NCBI GenBank assembly: GCA_036635835.1
Contig: JAVWPP010000002.1
Coordinates: 112,668-176,667, forward strand
Source of the DNA: JAVWPP01 sp036635835
GTDB taxonomy: Bacteria > Bacillota > Clostridia > TANB77 > CAG-465
Direction of reading: 5' to 3'
Length of the DNA: 64,000 nt
Each line of letters opens with the position of its first letter. Positions within the stretch are counted from its first letter, which is position 1. Positions 26,870 through 35,647 of this stretch are shown one piece after another. A model generated the notes under the pieces. That model was not told the DNA's origin and ran no database searches. It saw nothing but the letters and a program-made list of their open reading frames with translations. The translations under genes were made by a program, and so were the position numbers.

Positions 26870-27532
26870 GTGAACAAAAGTGATTGTGATCAGGAAACTG
26901 GTAAAAGCAATAACGATGATTCTGCTGATGGCAAGCCCATAAGCAAGTCGAAAAACAAAACAAAAACAAAAAGTAAAAAAGCAAAAAACACATGGATTTA
27001 TATTATATTTGTGATAACATTTATTATTTCGATAATAATGGGATCTGTATCTAATATACTTGTTACTAAGTTAAATTTATTAGCAGCAATATTTATATTA
27101 GCAACTATTATATTTATTGGTATTATATTTGATATGATTGGTATGTCTGTAGCATCTGCGAGCGAAGCTCCGCTGCATGCAAAGGCAGCAAGAAAACATG
27201 CTGGTGCAAAAGAAGCTATAAAGTTAGTAAAATATTCTGAAAAAGTTTCTAATGTTTGTAACGACGTTGTTGGCGATGTATGTGGAGTTATATCCGGTGC
27301 AGTAGCAACAATGCTTGCAATAAAAATTGCAAAGTATTTAAATATCGAAGATGGTATCACTTCATTATTACTAGGTGCACTTGTTGCATCGCTTACCGTT
27401 TCAGGTAAAGCCATTGGTAAAGCCATTGTAAGTAATTATGCAGAAGACATATTATATAGAGTTGGAGCAATTATACATTTTATATACCCAGTGAAAGAAG
27501 CAAAAAATATAAAAAGTAAAAAAAGTAAATAA
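26870..27532 (+). CDS. oapA: OLE-associated membrane protein OapA
   Basis: 220 aa with GTG start 26870; GTGAGG at 26855 is its ribosome site, not the start. A polar, Lys-rich N-terminal tail (1-40), membrane segments at about 42-62 and 70-92, the family core FDMIGMSVASASEAPLHAKAARK, AKEAIKLVKYSEKVSNVCNDVVGDVCGVISGA, and a further hydrophobic pair. OapA binds OLE RNA and takes it to the membrane. The gene follows the RNA on the same strand within 55 bases, the standard arrangement. The N-terminal basic tail is longer than I expect for the Bacillus protein. Confidence 0.85.
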   Translation: MNKSDCDQETGKSNNDDSADGKPISKSKNKTKTKSKKAKNTWIYIIFVITFIISIIMGSVSNILVTKLNLLAAIFILATIIFIGIIFDMIGMSVASASEAPLHAKAARKHAGAKEAIKLVKYSEKVSNVCNDVVGDVCGVISGAVATMLAIKIAKYLNIEDGITSLLLGALVASLTVSGKAIGKAIVSNYAEDILYRVGAIIHFIYPVKEAKNIKSKKSK

Positions 27533-27536
27533 ACAT

Positions 27537-27567
27537 AAAAAATAAAAATGCGAAAGTGTTTTTATTT
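27537..27567 (+). terminator. Terminator of the OLE-oapA unit
   Basis: AAAATAAAAA paired with TTTTTATTTT around TGCGAAAGTG, followed by further T. Confidence 0.7.
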
Positions 27568-27595
27568 TTTTTCAACAATTTTTTCTTAAAAGCTA

Positions 27596-27624
27596 TTTAC
27601 AATAAAAAATATATAGTATATACT
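27596..27624 (+). promoter_or_regulatory. Promoter of the 27.6-28.35 kb non-coding unit
   Basis: TTTACA (27596-27601), 17-bp spacer, TATACT (27619-27624), right after the oapA terminator. No gene begins downstream on this strand for 1.3 kb. Confidence 0.65.
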
Positions 27625-27630
27625 TTAAGT

Positions 27631-28352
27631 ATAATAAATAAAGTAAATTGTGAATATAAATATTTAGCAAAATTTATCCAGAGAAATTTCGAAGGAAACT
27701 AGTAAGAAGGATGTAAACTAACTATCCCCAAAATACATGTTATTTAAATCATTGAAAAATCTAGCCATAGCAAGGTTATTGCTGTTAACAAAATAAGTTT
27801 AGAAAGATATAGTAGAGATCTATTAAGTCCTAGGATTAGATTTTGATGTTCTCGGTTTAAAGTCTAAATAAAGGCAAAATTAAATTATGGGTTTCTTAAC
27901 GAATAATTGAGATTTAAAGAATGATTAAAAAGAGTAGTAATAAAAATAAATTTAAAGTTTTGTATATACCAAGATATAAGTATATCTAGAATACATTATA
28001 TGAATGATTAATAGTTTAATTAAACAGAATTAAGATACATAGAGCACAGAGAAAGGCTCATTTAAAAATATATAATAAAAATGAAATTTCTTAAATAATA
28101 TAAAGCGAATGTAATGAACAATACTAAAGATAAAAATTATACTAATCATGTTAATAGTTGATGAAATATAATATAAAAACAAATTAAACAAAAGATAAAT
28201 GGAAGTTAGAATGTAAAATATCCGGAAATTAAATTAGCCTTTAAATTGATTGAAAATTTTATAGAAAAGTGTAAGTTTCTAAAAATAAATCAATGGCAGT
28301 TTAAACTAAATAAAGCAAACAAAAACACAGATGATTATTCATCTGTGTTTTT
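27631..28352 (+). ncRNA. Candidate ~720-nt non-coding RNA of unknown family
   Basis: About 700 bases with stop codons in every frame, no ribosome-site/start pairs and a strong excess of A over T. It has a promoter at its left end and a 14-bp intrinsic terminator at its right end, both in the + direction. Local hairpins seen: 27765-27785 (ATAGCAA/TTGCTGT), 27972-27987 (AGATAT-AAGT-ATATCT), GTTTA/TAAAC near 28014, GAGC/GCTC near 28043. I recognise no Rfam family. A decayed intergenic region is the alternative, but the intact promoter and terminator argue against pure decay. Confidence 0.5.
28321..28352. terminator. Bidirectional terminator (non-coding unit / DUF4364 gene)
   Basis: A perfect 14-bp stem AAAAACACAGATGA/TCATCTGTGTTTTT with loop TTAT. 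The minus-strand stop codon lies in the loop. Confidence 0.9.
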
Positions 28353-28865
28353 AGTTAACATTTCTAATACTTTTTCATATATATCTTCGGCATTATTTTG
28401 CCAGTTAGAAACTATTTTACGTGTTTGATCTTTGCTACCTGCATAAATACTTATATTAATGAGTTCATCGTTTCTATCTTTAATATAGCATGAAACCTTA
28501 TAGTCATCATGTTTAAGCGGAATAGTTTGTGTATTTATTGTATATTCTTGTTTTAAATTAGTCATTTCTTTTTGAACTAGTTTTTTTAAACTAAATATAC
28601 TTATGCCAGGAATTATTTCTAAAAGCTCATTTAATGTAGAATTACCACTCTCTGTAATTGCATACATAGTTGCGTTATTTTCAATAATTTCAGTTACTAA
28701 ATCGCTTTTTACAAGCACCGTAATATAATCACAAATATCAAAATAAGATATATCTTCAAATTCAACACAAAACTTTGCAATTTGATCAATTGTAAGTGGA
28801 GATTTTGCGTTTTCTAAAATATATAGCATTATAATTTTATTGTCAAATAGATTGAGGTTTTTCAT
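28335..28865 (-). CDS. DUF4364 family winged-helix protein
   Basis: 176 aa, the normal length for this clostridial family. The N-terminal half (about 1-85) is a winged helix (LYILENAKSPLTIDQIAKFC, YFDICDYITVLVKSDLVTEI, YAITESGNSTLNELLEIIP). The C-terminal half is a beta-rich domain (KVSCYIKDRNDELINISIYAG). GGAG precedes the ATG by about ten bases. The fold suggests transcriptional control; targets are unknown. It is divergent from cmk. Confidence 0.85.
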   Translation of the reverse strand: MKNLNLFDNKIIMLYILENAKSPLTIDQIAKFCVEFEDISYFDICDYITVLVKSDLVTEIIENNATMYAITESGNSTLNELLEIIPGISIFSLKKLVQKEMTNLKQEYTINTQTIPLKHDDYKVSCYIKDRNDELINISIYAGSKDQTRKIVSNWQNNAEDIYEKVLEMLTKNTDE

Positions 28866-28946
28866 TCTAAATCAAGCTCCTATCTTTACTTTTCTCTTAT
28901 TATATGATACCATATAATGAAAGAAAAATAAAGGGGGTAACGCAAA

Positions 28947-29609
28947 TTGATTATAGCAATTGATGGTCCAGCAGGGACTGGGAAATCTACAGTAGCAAAA
29001 ATACTAGCTAAAGACCTTGGATATATTTATGTAGACACAGGTTCTATGTATAGAGCTTGTGCATATTATTGTGTTAGTAAAGGAATAGAAATAAACGAAG
29101 AAAATTTAAAAGCAGAAATAGATAATATAGATATAGAGATTAAATATGTAGATGGTAATCAACGAATAATTTTAAATAATGAAGATGTTACAGATTATTT
29201 AAGAATTAAGTCTGTTAATGATACAACTTCAGAAGTAGCCACTATAGGAATAGTAAGAGAAAAACTTGTAGATATGCAAAGAGAAATGTCAAAAAGCCTT
29301 AATGTAATCATGGATGGTAGAGACATTGGAACAGTTGTATTTCCAAATGCAGAAGTTAAGCTTTTTCTAGTAACAGATATAGATGAAAGAGTTAAAAGAA
29401 GAATGCTAGAATATGCGGAAAAAAATATGAAAATGTCTGAAGAAGATTTAAGATCTAATATGGTTAAAAGAGATAATATAGATTCTAGTAGATTAATTTC
29501 TCCACTTAAAAAAGCAGAAGATGCTATTGAAATAGATACAACTAAATATTCTGCATACGAAGTTGTACAAATAGCAAAAGATATAATTAAAGAAAAGACA
29601 GGTGTATAA
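28947..29609 (+). CDS. cmk: Cytidylate kinase
   Basis: 220 aa with a TTG start supported by AAAGGGGG upstream and by the conserved N-terminus IIAIDGPAGTGKSTVAK. Other signatures: YVDTGSMYRA, VIMDGRDIGTVVFPNA and RDNIDSSRLISPLKKAEDAI. It phosphorylates CMP and dCMP. The clostridial order cmk-plsC is kept here; the usual ispH/S1 genes downstream are replaced by an O-methyltransferase gene. Confidence 0.95.
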   Translation: MIIAIDGPAGTGKSTVAKILAKDLGYIYVDTGSMYRACAYYCVSKGIEINEENLKAEIDNIDIEIKYVDGNQRIILNNEDVTDYLRIKSVNDTTSEVATIGIVREKLVDMQREMSKSLNVIMDGRDIGTVVFPNAEVKLFLVTDIDERVKRRMLEYAEKNMKMSEEDLRSNMVKRDNIDSSRLISPLKKAEDAIEIDTTKYSAYEVVQIAKDIIKEKTGV

Positions 29610-29610
29610 T

Positions 29611-30180
29611 ATGCTAAAATTTTTAGTAAGATTAGTATTCTACAAAATTTTATATAGAGTAGAGGTTATAAATCAAGAAAATATAAAAGATTTAAAAGGC
29701 ATGGTACTTTGCCCAAATCATTCTACATGGATGGACGGGGTATTTATATGGGCGCTTAAATCCGTTAAAGTGCATGCAATGGCTAAAGCAGAGCTTTTTA
29801 AAAATCCAATAACTAGATGGATATTTACTAGCATAAATATGTTTCCTATCGAAAGAGGCGGAAAAGATTTTAAAAGTGTATATCATGCTGTTAATATAGC
29901 AAGCGAAGGAAAATGCGTTGCAGTATTCCCAGAAGGTACTAGAAATGCAGCTGCTAAAGGAATTAAACCTAAAGTTGGTGCTGTATATATAGCATCTAAG
30001 TCTAGCGTGCCAAACATACCCGTATATATAACAGAAAATCCAAAACTTTTTAGCAAAGTTAAAATAGTTATAGGTAAGCCTATGCAATTTGAATTTATTG
30101 AATCAGATAAAGAACATTTAAGAAAATGTACTGCTGAATTAATGGAAGAAGTATATAAATTAAAGGAAGAAGTAAAATAA
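29611..30180 (+). CDS. plsC: 1-acyl-sn-glycerol-3-phosphate acyltransferase
   Basis: 189 aa from ATG 29611, two bases after the cmk stop. Motif I is NHSTWMDG (HX4D), motif II lies in FPIERGGKDF and motif III is VFPEGTRN. A hydrophobic N-terminus tethers it to the membrane. It makes phosphatidic acid from lysophosphatidic acid. The spacing to cmk and to the next gene implies one operon. Confidence 0.93.
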   Translation: MLKFLVRLVFYKILYRVEVINQENIKDLKGMVLCPNHSTWMDGVFIWALKSVKVHAMAKAELFKNPITRWIFTSINMFPIERGGKDFKSVYHAVNIASEGKCVAVFPEGTRNAAAKGIKPKVGAVYIASKSSVPNIPVYITENPKLFSKVKIVIGKPMQFEFIESDKEHLRKCTAELMEEVYKLKEEVK

Positions 30181-30774
30181 ATGAATTTAGAAAAATTAGA
30201 AGAAGTAAAAATAAAAGCACTAGAAAACCATGTTCCTATTCTTATGGATGAATCTTTAGAATTAATTGAAACAATTCTTGCGGCTGTAAAACCAAAAAGA
30301 ATATTAGAAGTTGGTACTGCTGTTGGGTATTCGTCAATGAAATTTACGAAATATTTACAAGAAGGCGGTAAGATAGATACAATTGAAATAAGCGACAAAA
30401 TGTTAGATATTGCAACGAAAAACATAAAAGAATGCGGAGCAGATCATTTAATAAATGTTATATTTGCAGATGCGACAGAATATATGAAAACTATGACAAA
30501 TGAAAAAGAATATGATGTAGTATTTATAGATGCTGCTAAAGGCCAGTATAATGTATATTTAGAAGAAGGTTTAAGACTTTTAAAAAATGGTGGGGTTATA
30601 ATTGCAGACAATGTCCTATTTAAAGGTAGAGTTCTTTCAGATTATAACGAGCATAAGCATAGAACTGCGGTAAATAGATTAAGATTATTTATAAAAAACA
30701 TAAAAGAAAATGAAAACTTAACTTCAACAGTTTTAGACGTAGGAGACGGAGTAGCAATTTGTGTTAAAAAATAA
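30181..30774 (+). CDS. SAM-dependent O-methyltransferase (TrmR/YrrM-like)
   Basis: 197 aa starting immediately after the plsC stop. Class I methyltransferase of the caffeoyl-CoA/catechol O-methyltransferase group: ILEVGTAVGYSSMKF (SAM motif I), DTIEISDKMLDIA, YDVVFIDAAKGQY and GGVIIADNVLFKGRV. In Bacillus a member of this group (YrrM/TrmR) methylates mo5U34 of tRNA to mcmo/mo5U. That activity is a reasonable guess, not shown by the sequence. Confidence 0.87.
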   Translation: MNLEKLEEVKIKALENHVPILMDESLELIETILAAVKPKRILEVGTAVGYSSMKFTKYLQEGGKIDTIEISDKMLDIATKNIKECGADHLINVIFADATEYMKTMTNEKEYDVVFIDAAKGQYNVYLEEGLRLLKNGGVIIADNVLFKGRVLSDYNEHKHRTAVNRLRLFIKNIKENENLTSTVLDVGDGVAICVKK

Positions 30775-30795
30775 AAATAAAGAACGAAATATAAG

Positions 30796-30824
30796 AGATG
30801 TAACACATGTTGCATCTTTTTTTT
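30796..30824 (+). terminator. Terminator after cmk-plsC-O-methyltransferase
   Basis: AGATGTAACA paired with TGTTGCATCT (one G-U), then TTTTTTT. Confidence 0.8.
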
Positions 30825-30937
30825 AACTAATTAAAAAAATAAAATATTAAGGCTTGAATTTTTTTGAACTTTGGTATATCATTTAAATATAAATAAAATG
30901 GATTAATATTGTCATATAATGAAATGAGGGATTAAAT

Positions 30938-32653
30938 TTGAAAATTATATATATGAATGCGCTTAAAAGAAAATTAAAAATAAACGATGAATTGTTAGAA
31001 ATTATATATGAATTGTTAGAAAAACTAAGAATTTTCGGCTATGTTTCTAATTCTAAAGAAATGGATTTAGTAGATAAACTATATAAAAACATAGATAAAA
31101 TAGTAATAGGAACAGATGCAAAAGAAGATCTTAAGTCTGGATATTATGATGCGCATAAAAAAGAATTATATTTAAGAGACATAACAGATAAAAATGCTGT
31201 ATACCAAAGACTTATTTATGCTATGACTACTAGAGAAATAGATAAAGATAAATATATGGTTGGCTTTAGTTATACCTCAGCTCAAAAAGGTAGTTTCAAA
31301 TATAGATACGAAGGATATGCTTTAAATAGAGCAGTTGTTGCAACGCTTTCTAATAAACTTTGTGAAAGTAAAAACGATGAAATGTCTTTAAAAGTAATGT
31401 ATAAAACATATAAAACAAATTTTTTAGGTTACGATATAATTGCTGAAAGCGATAATTATTTTTTAGAATCTAATTTGTTAAACCAATTATGCTTTGCACT
31501 TAGCGAAGATAAAAATAATATATATAAAATGCTTTTTGATAGAACTCCACTTATAAACATGGATAAGATGTTTAAACGTTCCGAGTTTGAGTCAAAAGAG
31601 TTTATATCTGTTTTAGATAGTTTAAGCAAAAAGTATTTTAATTACAATAAAATACTTTCATATGTTAATGAATTAAATTCAAACTTTAGTAAGCAGCAAA
31701 GATTAACTGGTAAAACAGATAAAGATAAAAAAGCATTAATAAAAGAAGAAAAAAGATTAAATAACTTAATAAAAGATACAATTACTAAGTATTCAGATGT
31801 TAAAGATGTAGATCAAGATTCAGTTAATTCAAATGAATTTTTGGAAAAATGTGAAACAGATATTGTAGATTATATAATAAAACTACAAAACATTTTAACA
31901 GATTATATAGCAGATGATACAGTGGACATAGAGCCATATGCATTTGCATCTAAACTTAAACAGTTTAATGATATTGTTATAGTTAAAAGCAATAAGATAA
32001 GCAATTTGTTGTTTGAAACAATAACAACAAAAATCCTGAAAAACCCTGAAATAACTTCAGTTAATTTAATAGAAAAAATTAAATATTCTTTAGTTAACGA
32101 ACTAATGTCAACAGATAAATTCAAAGATGTGTATAACGATTTCTCATTTAAAAAAATATTAGATAAATCAGATGACAGCGCTGCATATATAATTGTTCAA
32201 TCTAATGGGCATTTTGTTGAAACAGTTAAAGTTTCAGATTTACAAAAGTCAATGAGAACATTGCAAAACAATACAAGAGTTATTTTGACAGATAATTTCA
32301 AACATATTTTAAATAGCGATTACATGAATGAAAATTTAAGCAAAGTAGAGCGTGTTTACACTAAATTAAAAGAAAAATATTCATACTTTAATAAGCTAAA
32401 AATGGAGGAAGTTAATTTCTTTGAAGAAGATAATAAGATGTACTTATTAATGCAGTATAAAGGTGCTTTATACGTTTCTTTAGTAAAAGAAGACTTAGGC
32501 GTTACAGACATACAAATGGTTGACGTATCCGAAGAGTATTCAATATTCACACAAACAGTAGGCAAGAAAATTTCATTATTACCAGTACTGTATAAAGAAA
32601 AAGGTGGAATATTCAGTTTATTTGCAAAGTTTAAAGCAGTATTTTCAAATTAG
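30938..32653 (+). CDS. Large cytosolic protein of unknown function
   Basis: 571 aa with TTG 30938 as the likeliest start (GAGGG seven bases upstream); ATG 30953 is an alternative. No signal peptide or transmembrane helix. Mostly helical and strongly Lys/Asp/Asn-rich. Residues 60-140 resemble a degenerate peptidase-like or nuclease-like module (DAHKKELYLRD, YRYEGYALNRAVVATL), and 240-330 are likely coiled coil. The C-terminal 170 residues form a more compact alpha/beta part. I recognise no family. It is an independent unit, convergent with glmU. Confidence 0.7.
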   Translation: MKIIYMNALKRKLKINDELLEIIYELLEKLRIFGYVSNSKEMDLVDKLYKNIDKIVIGTDAKEDLKSGYYDAHKKELYLRDITDKNAVYQRLIYAMTTREIDKDKYMVGFSYTSAQKGSFKYRYEGYALNRAVVATLSNKLCESKNDEMSLKVMYKTYKTNFLGYDIIAESDNYFLESNLLNQLCFALSEDKNNIYKMLFDRTPLINMDKMFKRSEFESKEFISVLDSLSKKYFNYNKILSYVNELNSNFSKQQRLTGKTDKDKKALIKEEKRLNNLIKDTITKYSDVKDVDQDSVNSNEFLEKCETDIVDYIIKLQNILTDYIADDTVDIEPYAFASKLKQFNDIVIVKSNKISNLLFETITTKILKNPEITSVNLIEKIKYSLVNELMSTDKFKDVYNDFSFKKILDKSDDSAAYIIVQSNGHFVETVKVSDLQKSMRTLQNNTRVILTDNFKHILNSDYMNENLSKVERVYTKLKEKYSYFNKLKMEEVNFFEEDNKMYLLMQYKGALYVSLVKEDLGVTDIQMVDVSEEYSIFTQTVGKKISLLPVLYKEKGGIFSLFAKFKAVFSN

Positions 32654-32661
32654 GCATAAAA

Positions 32662-32694
32662 AAAGTAGTAAGGTTAATATAATCTTACTACTTT
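32662..32694. terminator. Bidirectional terminator before glmU (convergent)
   Basis: 11-bp perfect stem AAAGTAGTAAG/CTTACTACTTT with an 11-nt loop. Confidence 0.85.
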
Positions 32695-32698
32695 AATT

Positions 32699-34069
32699 TT
32701 ATTTATTAAGCTTATTTGCCCAGTTATCTTTATTAACTTGATGAGCTCTAGCTATTGCAAGAGACTTGTCTGAAACATCGTTTGTAACCGTTGAACCAGC
32801 TGCAACAATTGCATTTTCACCAATTGTTATAGGCGAAATTAGATTACTATTGCAACCAATAAATGCATTATCCCTTATAACTGTCTTATGCTTATTTTCA
32901 AAAATATCAAAATTAACAGTTATAACGCCACATCCAAATTCTACATTGTTTCCAACACTGCTATCTCCAATATATAAATGATGAGCTGCTCTAGTATTCT
33001 TTCCAAGATCTGAATTTTTCAGTTCAACAAAAGCTCCTATTTTAGAATTTGTATCTATAGTAACATTTGGTCTAATATTTGCAAATGGGCCTACTTTACA
33101 GTTATCTGCTATCTTACTGTTTAAAACTTTACTAGTTTCTACGCTTACATTGCTACCAATTACAGAATCTATAATTCTAGAATTTGGACCAATTACGCAG
33201 CCTGCGCCAATTATTGTTTTTCCCTCTATAATTGTGCCTGGATATATGATTGTATCTTTTCCAATCTTAACGTCAAAGCCAATTGCTGTCGCTGCTGGGT
33301 GAATTATTGTAACACCGTTTTCCATATGTTTATTGCAAACTTTTTTTAGATATATTTCTGTTGTTTCTGCAAGTTGCAGCCTAGAATTTACGTTTACAGA
33401 TTCTGTTGTATCTCTTAAATTGAATACTCCTATGTTTTCTCCCATTGCTCTAATGTGCGATAGGACATCTGTTAAATAGTATTCTTTTTGAGCATTATTA
33501 TTGTCTAATTTCTTAAGAGCTTTTTTAAGTAAAGCGCCTTTAAAACAGTATACTCCTAAATTTCCTTCGCATATATTTAATTCTTCTGCTGTTGCATCTT
33601 TTTGTTCAACTATCTTACTAAAAAGACCGTTTTCTTTTCTAATTATTCTTCCGTATCCTGTAGGATTGCTAAGTATAGCGGTTATAATGCAAGCTCCAAA
33701 ATTGCCATCTGAGAAAAATTGAAACATTTCATTTATAGAATCGCTAGATATAAGGGGCATATCTCCGTTTATAACCAAAATATTATCTTCTGCCTCTATG
33801 GTATGTTCTGCGCAAATAACTGCATGGCCTGTTCCAAGCTGCTGCTCTTGTAGCGCGAATGTTATATTTTCTTTTTGTATACTTTCTTTAACTAACTCTG
33901 CTTTGTTGCCTACAACTACACAAATATCTTGTATGTTTGCGCCTCTGCATGCGTCTATAACGCAGTCAATTATAGTTTTGTCGAAAACCTTATGTAATAC
34001 CTTAGGAATGTCAGACTGCATTCTTTTGCCCATTCCGCCAGCTAGGATAATTGCTTTATATTTATTCAT
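32699..34069 (-). CDS. glmU: Bifunctional UDP-GlcNAc pyrophosphorylase / GlcN-1-P acetyltransferase
   Basis: 456 aa from ATG 34069 (GGTGG on its strand seven bases upstream). The N-terminal uridylyltransferase has AIILAGGMGKRMQSDIPKVLHK, NGDMPLI and GYGRIIR. The C-terminal left-handed beta-helix (about 255-456) has hexapeptide repeats, RPNVTIDTNSKIGAFVELKN and the acetyltransferase His in AAHHLYIGDSSVG. It makes UDP-GlcNAc, the substrate pool on which MurA/MurB and the YvcK sensor depend. Confidence 0.96.
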   Translation of the reverse strand: MNKYKAIILAGGMGKRMQSDIPKVLHKVFDKTIIDCVIDACRGANIQDICVVVGNKAELVKESIQKENITFALQEQQLGTGHAVICAEHTIEAEDNILVINGDMPLISSDSINEMFQFFSDGNFGACIITAILSNPTGYGRIIRKENGLFSKIVEQKDATAEELNICEGNLGVYCFKGALLKKALKKLDNNNAQKEYYLTDVLSHIRAMGENIGVFNLRDTTESVNVNSRLQLAETTEIYLKKVCNKHMENGVTIIHPAATAIGFDVKIGKDTIIYPGTIIEGKTIIGAGCVIGPNSRIIDSVIGSNVSVETSKVLNSKIADNCKVGPFANIRPNVTIDTNSKIGAFVELKNSDLGKNTRAAHHLYIGDSSVGNNVEFGCGVITVNFDIFENKHKTVIRDNAFIGCNSNLISPITIGENAIVAAGSTVTNDVSDKSLAIARAHQVNKDNWANKLNK

Positions 34070-34091
34070 ATTTACCACCTCATAAAAATAT

Positions 34092-34124
34092 CTAAGTTAA
34101 TGCATTTAAATGCGTAACTTAGAT
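34092..34124 (-). terminator. Hairpin between rmuC and glmU
   Basis: TAAGTTA...TAACTTA enclosing GCATTTAAATGC, followed on the minus strand by a T-rich stretch. It probably ends rmuC transcription and lies just upstream of the glmU ribosome site. Confidence 0.6.
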
Positions 34125-34141
34125 ATATATTAGCATGAAAT

Positions 34142-35365
34142 TTATTCTTCGTCAAACGAATCTACTGTATTTTCTTCTGCATCTGCACTTTCTTGCAACA
34201 TGTAAAAAGAAGATTCATCGTCTATAGGAAGCGTTTCAACGTTTTTAAGTTTTCTTTCAATGGTTCTTGTTTTTCTACTAGCAGATACCATAGTATTAGA
34301 TATTTCAACTAGTTTTTTATTTGTCTTATCTAGTAAATCTCCAAATTTACCAAACTCAGATTTAACATTACCAAGTAACTGCCAAACTTCACTAGATCTT
34401 TTTTCTATTGCAAGTGTTCTAAAGCCCATTTGTAGGCTGTTTAGAAGCGCTATAAAAGTAGTAGGACCAGTTATAGTTACTCTATACTTTTGCTGTAATA
34501 GCTCGCAAAGCTCAGTATTTCTAAGCACTTCGCAAAATAGGCTTTCGGTAGGTAGAAACATTATTCCAAAGTCTGTAGTGTAAGGTGGTTCAATATATTT
34601 ATCATGAATATCTTGCGCGAATTTTTTTATTGAATCTCCTAAACTTTTTTGAGAAGCTTTGATTTTATCCGCATCTCCTAGCTCCTCTGCTTCTAATAAT
34701 CTCTGGTAATCTTCTACCGGAAATTTTGAATCTACAGGTAATAATATAAACTCACCATTTTCTTTACTAGGAATTTTTACCGCAAATTCAACAAAATCGT
34801 TAGAGTTTGGCTTAGTTTTAGCACTACAAATATATTGCTCAGGAGTTAAGAACTGCTCAAGTATGTTTCCAAGCTGAATCTCACCCCAGTAACCTCTAGA
34901 TTTAACATTAGTGAAAACTTTCTTTAAATCTCCAACACCAACAGCAAGGGTTTGCATTTCACCTAGTCCTTTGTAAACAGATTCTAATCTTTCATTTACA
35001 AGTTTAAAAGACTCTCCAAGCCTTTGCTCTAGTGTGTTATGTAGCTTTTCATCTACAGTTTGACGCATTTTTTCTAACTTTTCTGAGTTATCTCTTTGTA
35101 TACTAGAAAGCTTATCTTCTACAGCCTTACGTATATTTTCTAGCTTATTTTCATTTAAATTAGTAAGATCTACAATCTTACCTCCTAAAGTATTATTTAA
35201 CTCTTCCCTTGTATTTCTAAATTTATTATCCATATCTTGCTTAAGCATAGAAAATTCATTAGATATATTCTTAGAATCTTTCTTACTTCTAGCAATTACA
35301 ATAAGGGCAAGCAGCTGCAAAAAACAGATTCCGCTTAGTATATATATAATTATATTTAAATCCAT
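34142..35365 (-). CDS. rmuC: RmuC-family protein (DNA recombination)
   Basis: 407 aa. An N-terminal membrane helix (3-23), a long coiled coil (about 30-135) and the PD-(D/E)XK-like RmuC domain (about 140-370). Domain motifs are SRGYWGEIQLGNILEQFL, LPVDSKFPVEDYQRLL, FLPTESLF and ITGPTTFIALLNSLQMGFR. E. coli RmuC limits inversion at short repeats; the nuclease activity is inferred. The ribosome site GGAGG is clear. Confidence 0.93.
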   Translation of the reverse strand: MDLNIIIYILSGICFLQLLALIVIARSKKDSKNISNEFSMLKQDMDNKFRNTREELNNTLGGKIVDLTNLNENKLENIRKAVEDKLSSIQRDNSEKLEKMRQTVDEKLHNTLEQRLGESFKLVNERLESVYKGLGEMQTLAVGVGDLKKVFTNVKSRGYWGEIQLGNILEQFLTPEQYICSAKTKPNSNDFVEFAVKIPSKENGEFILLPVDSKFPVEDYQRLLEAEELGDADKIKASQKSLGDSIKKFAQDIHDKYIEPPYTTDFGIMFLPTESLFCEVLRNTELCELLQQKYRVTITGPTTFIALLNSLQMGFRTLAIEKRSSEVWQLLGNVKSEFGKFGDLLDKTNKKLVEISNTMVSASRKTRTIERKLKNVETLPIDDESSFYMLQESADAEENTVDSFDEE

Positions 35366-35534
35366 AATATGTCCTCCTCTAGTTTCATATTATACATGAA
35401 CCTATGTTTAAAAGCAAGTGAAATCAGAAAAAATATTGCAAAAAATATTGCAAAAAATATTATAAAAATTATTGAAAATAATATCTAAAAAATATCTAAA
35501 ATAATAGCTAAAAAAAATTAAAAAGCAAGTCTCT
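35366..35534. other. Gene-free A/T-rich spacer with short direct repeats
   Basis: Between divergent rmuC and the first giant secreted protein. AAAAAATATTGC occurs at about 35430-35460 and TATCTAAAAAA-like units follow at 35480-35515. No ORF or strong hairpin. Confidence 0.5.
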
Positions 35535-35563
35535 TTTACAAATAAAATGTAAAATTATAATAA
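35535..35563 (+). promoter_or_regulatory. Candidate promoter upstream of the first giant secreted protein
   Basis: TTTACA (35535-35540), 17-bp spacer, TAATAA (35558-35563). A second possibility is TTGAAT 35569-35574 with TAATAT 35592-35597. Confidence 0.45.
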
Positions 35564-35647
35564 AGGTATTGAATTATATTTGTTTATAATATAATATATA
35601 GATATATGAAATTAATTAAAATTAATTGAAAAAAACGGGGTATATTC

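Noticed and set aside
28246..28428. 60-codon open frame at the right end of the non-coding unit
   Set aside because: It runs through the terminator hairpin and antisense into the DUF4364 gene, and it has no ribosome site.
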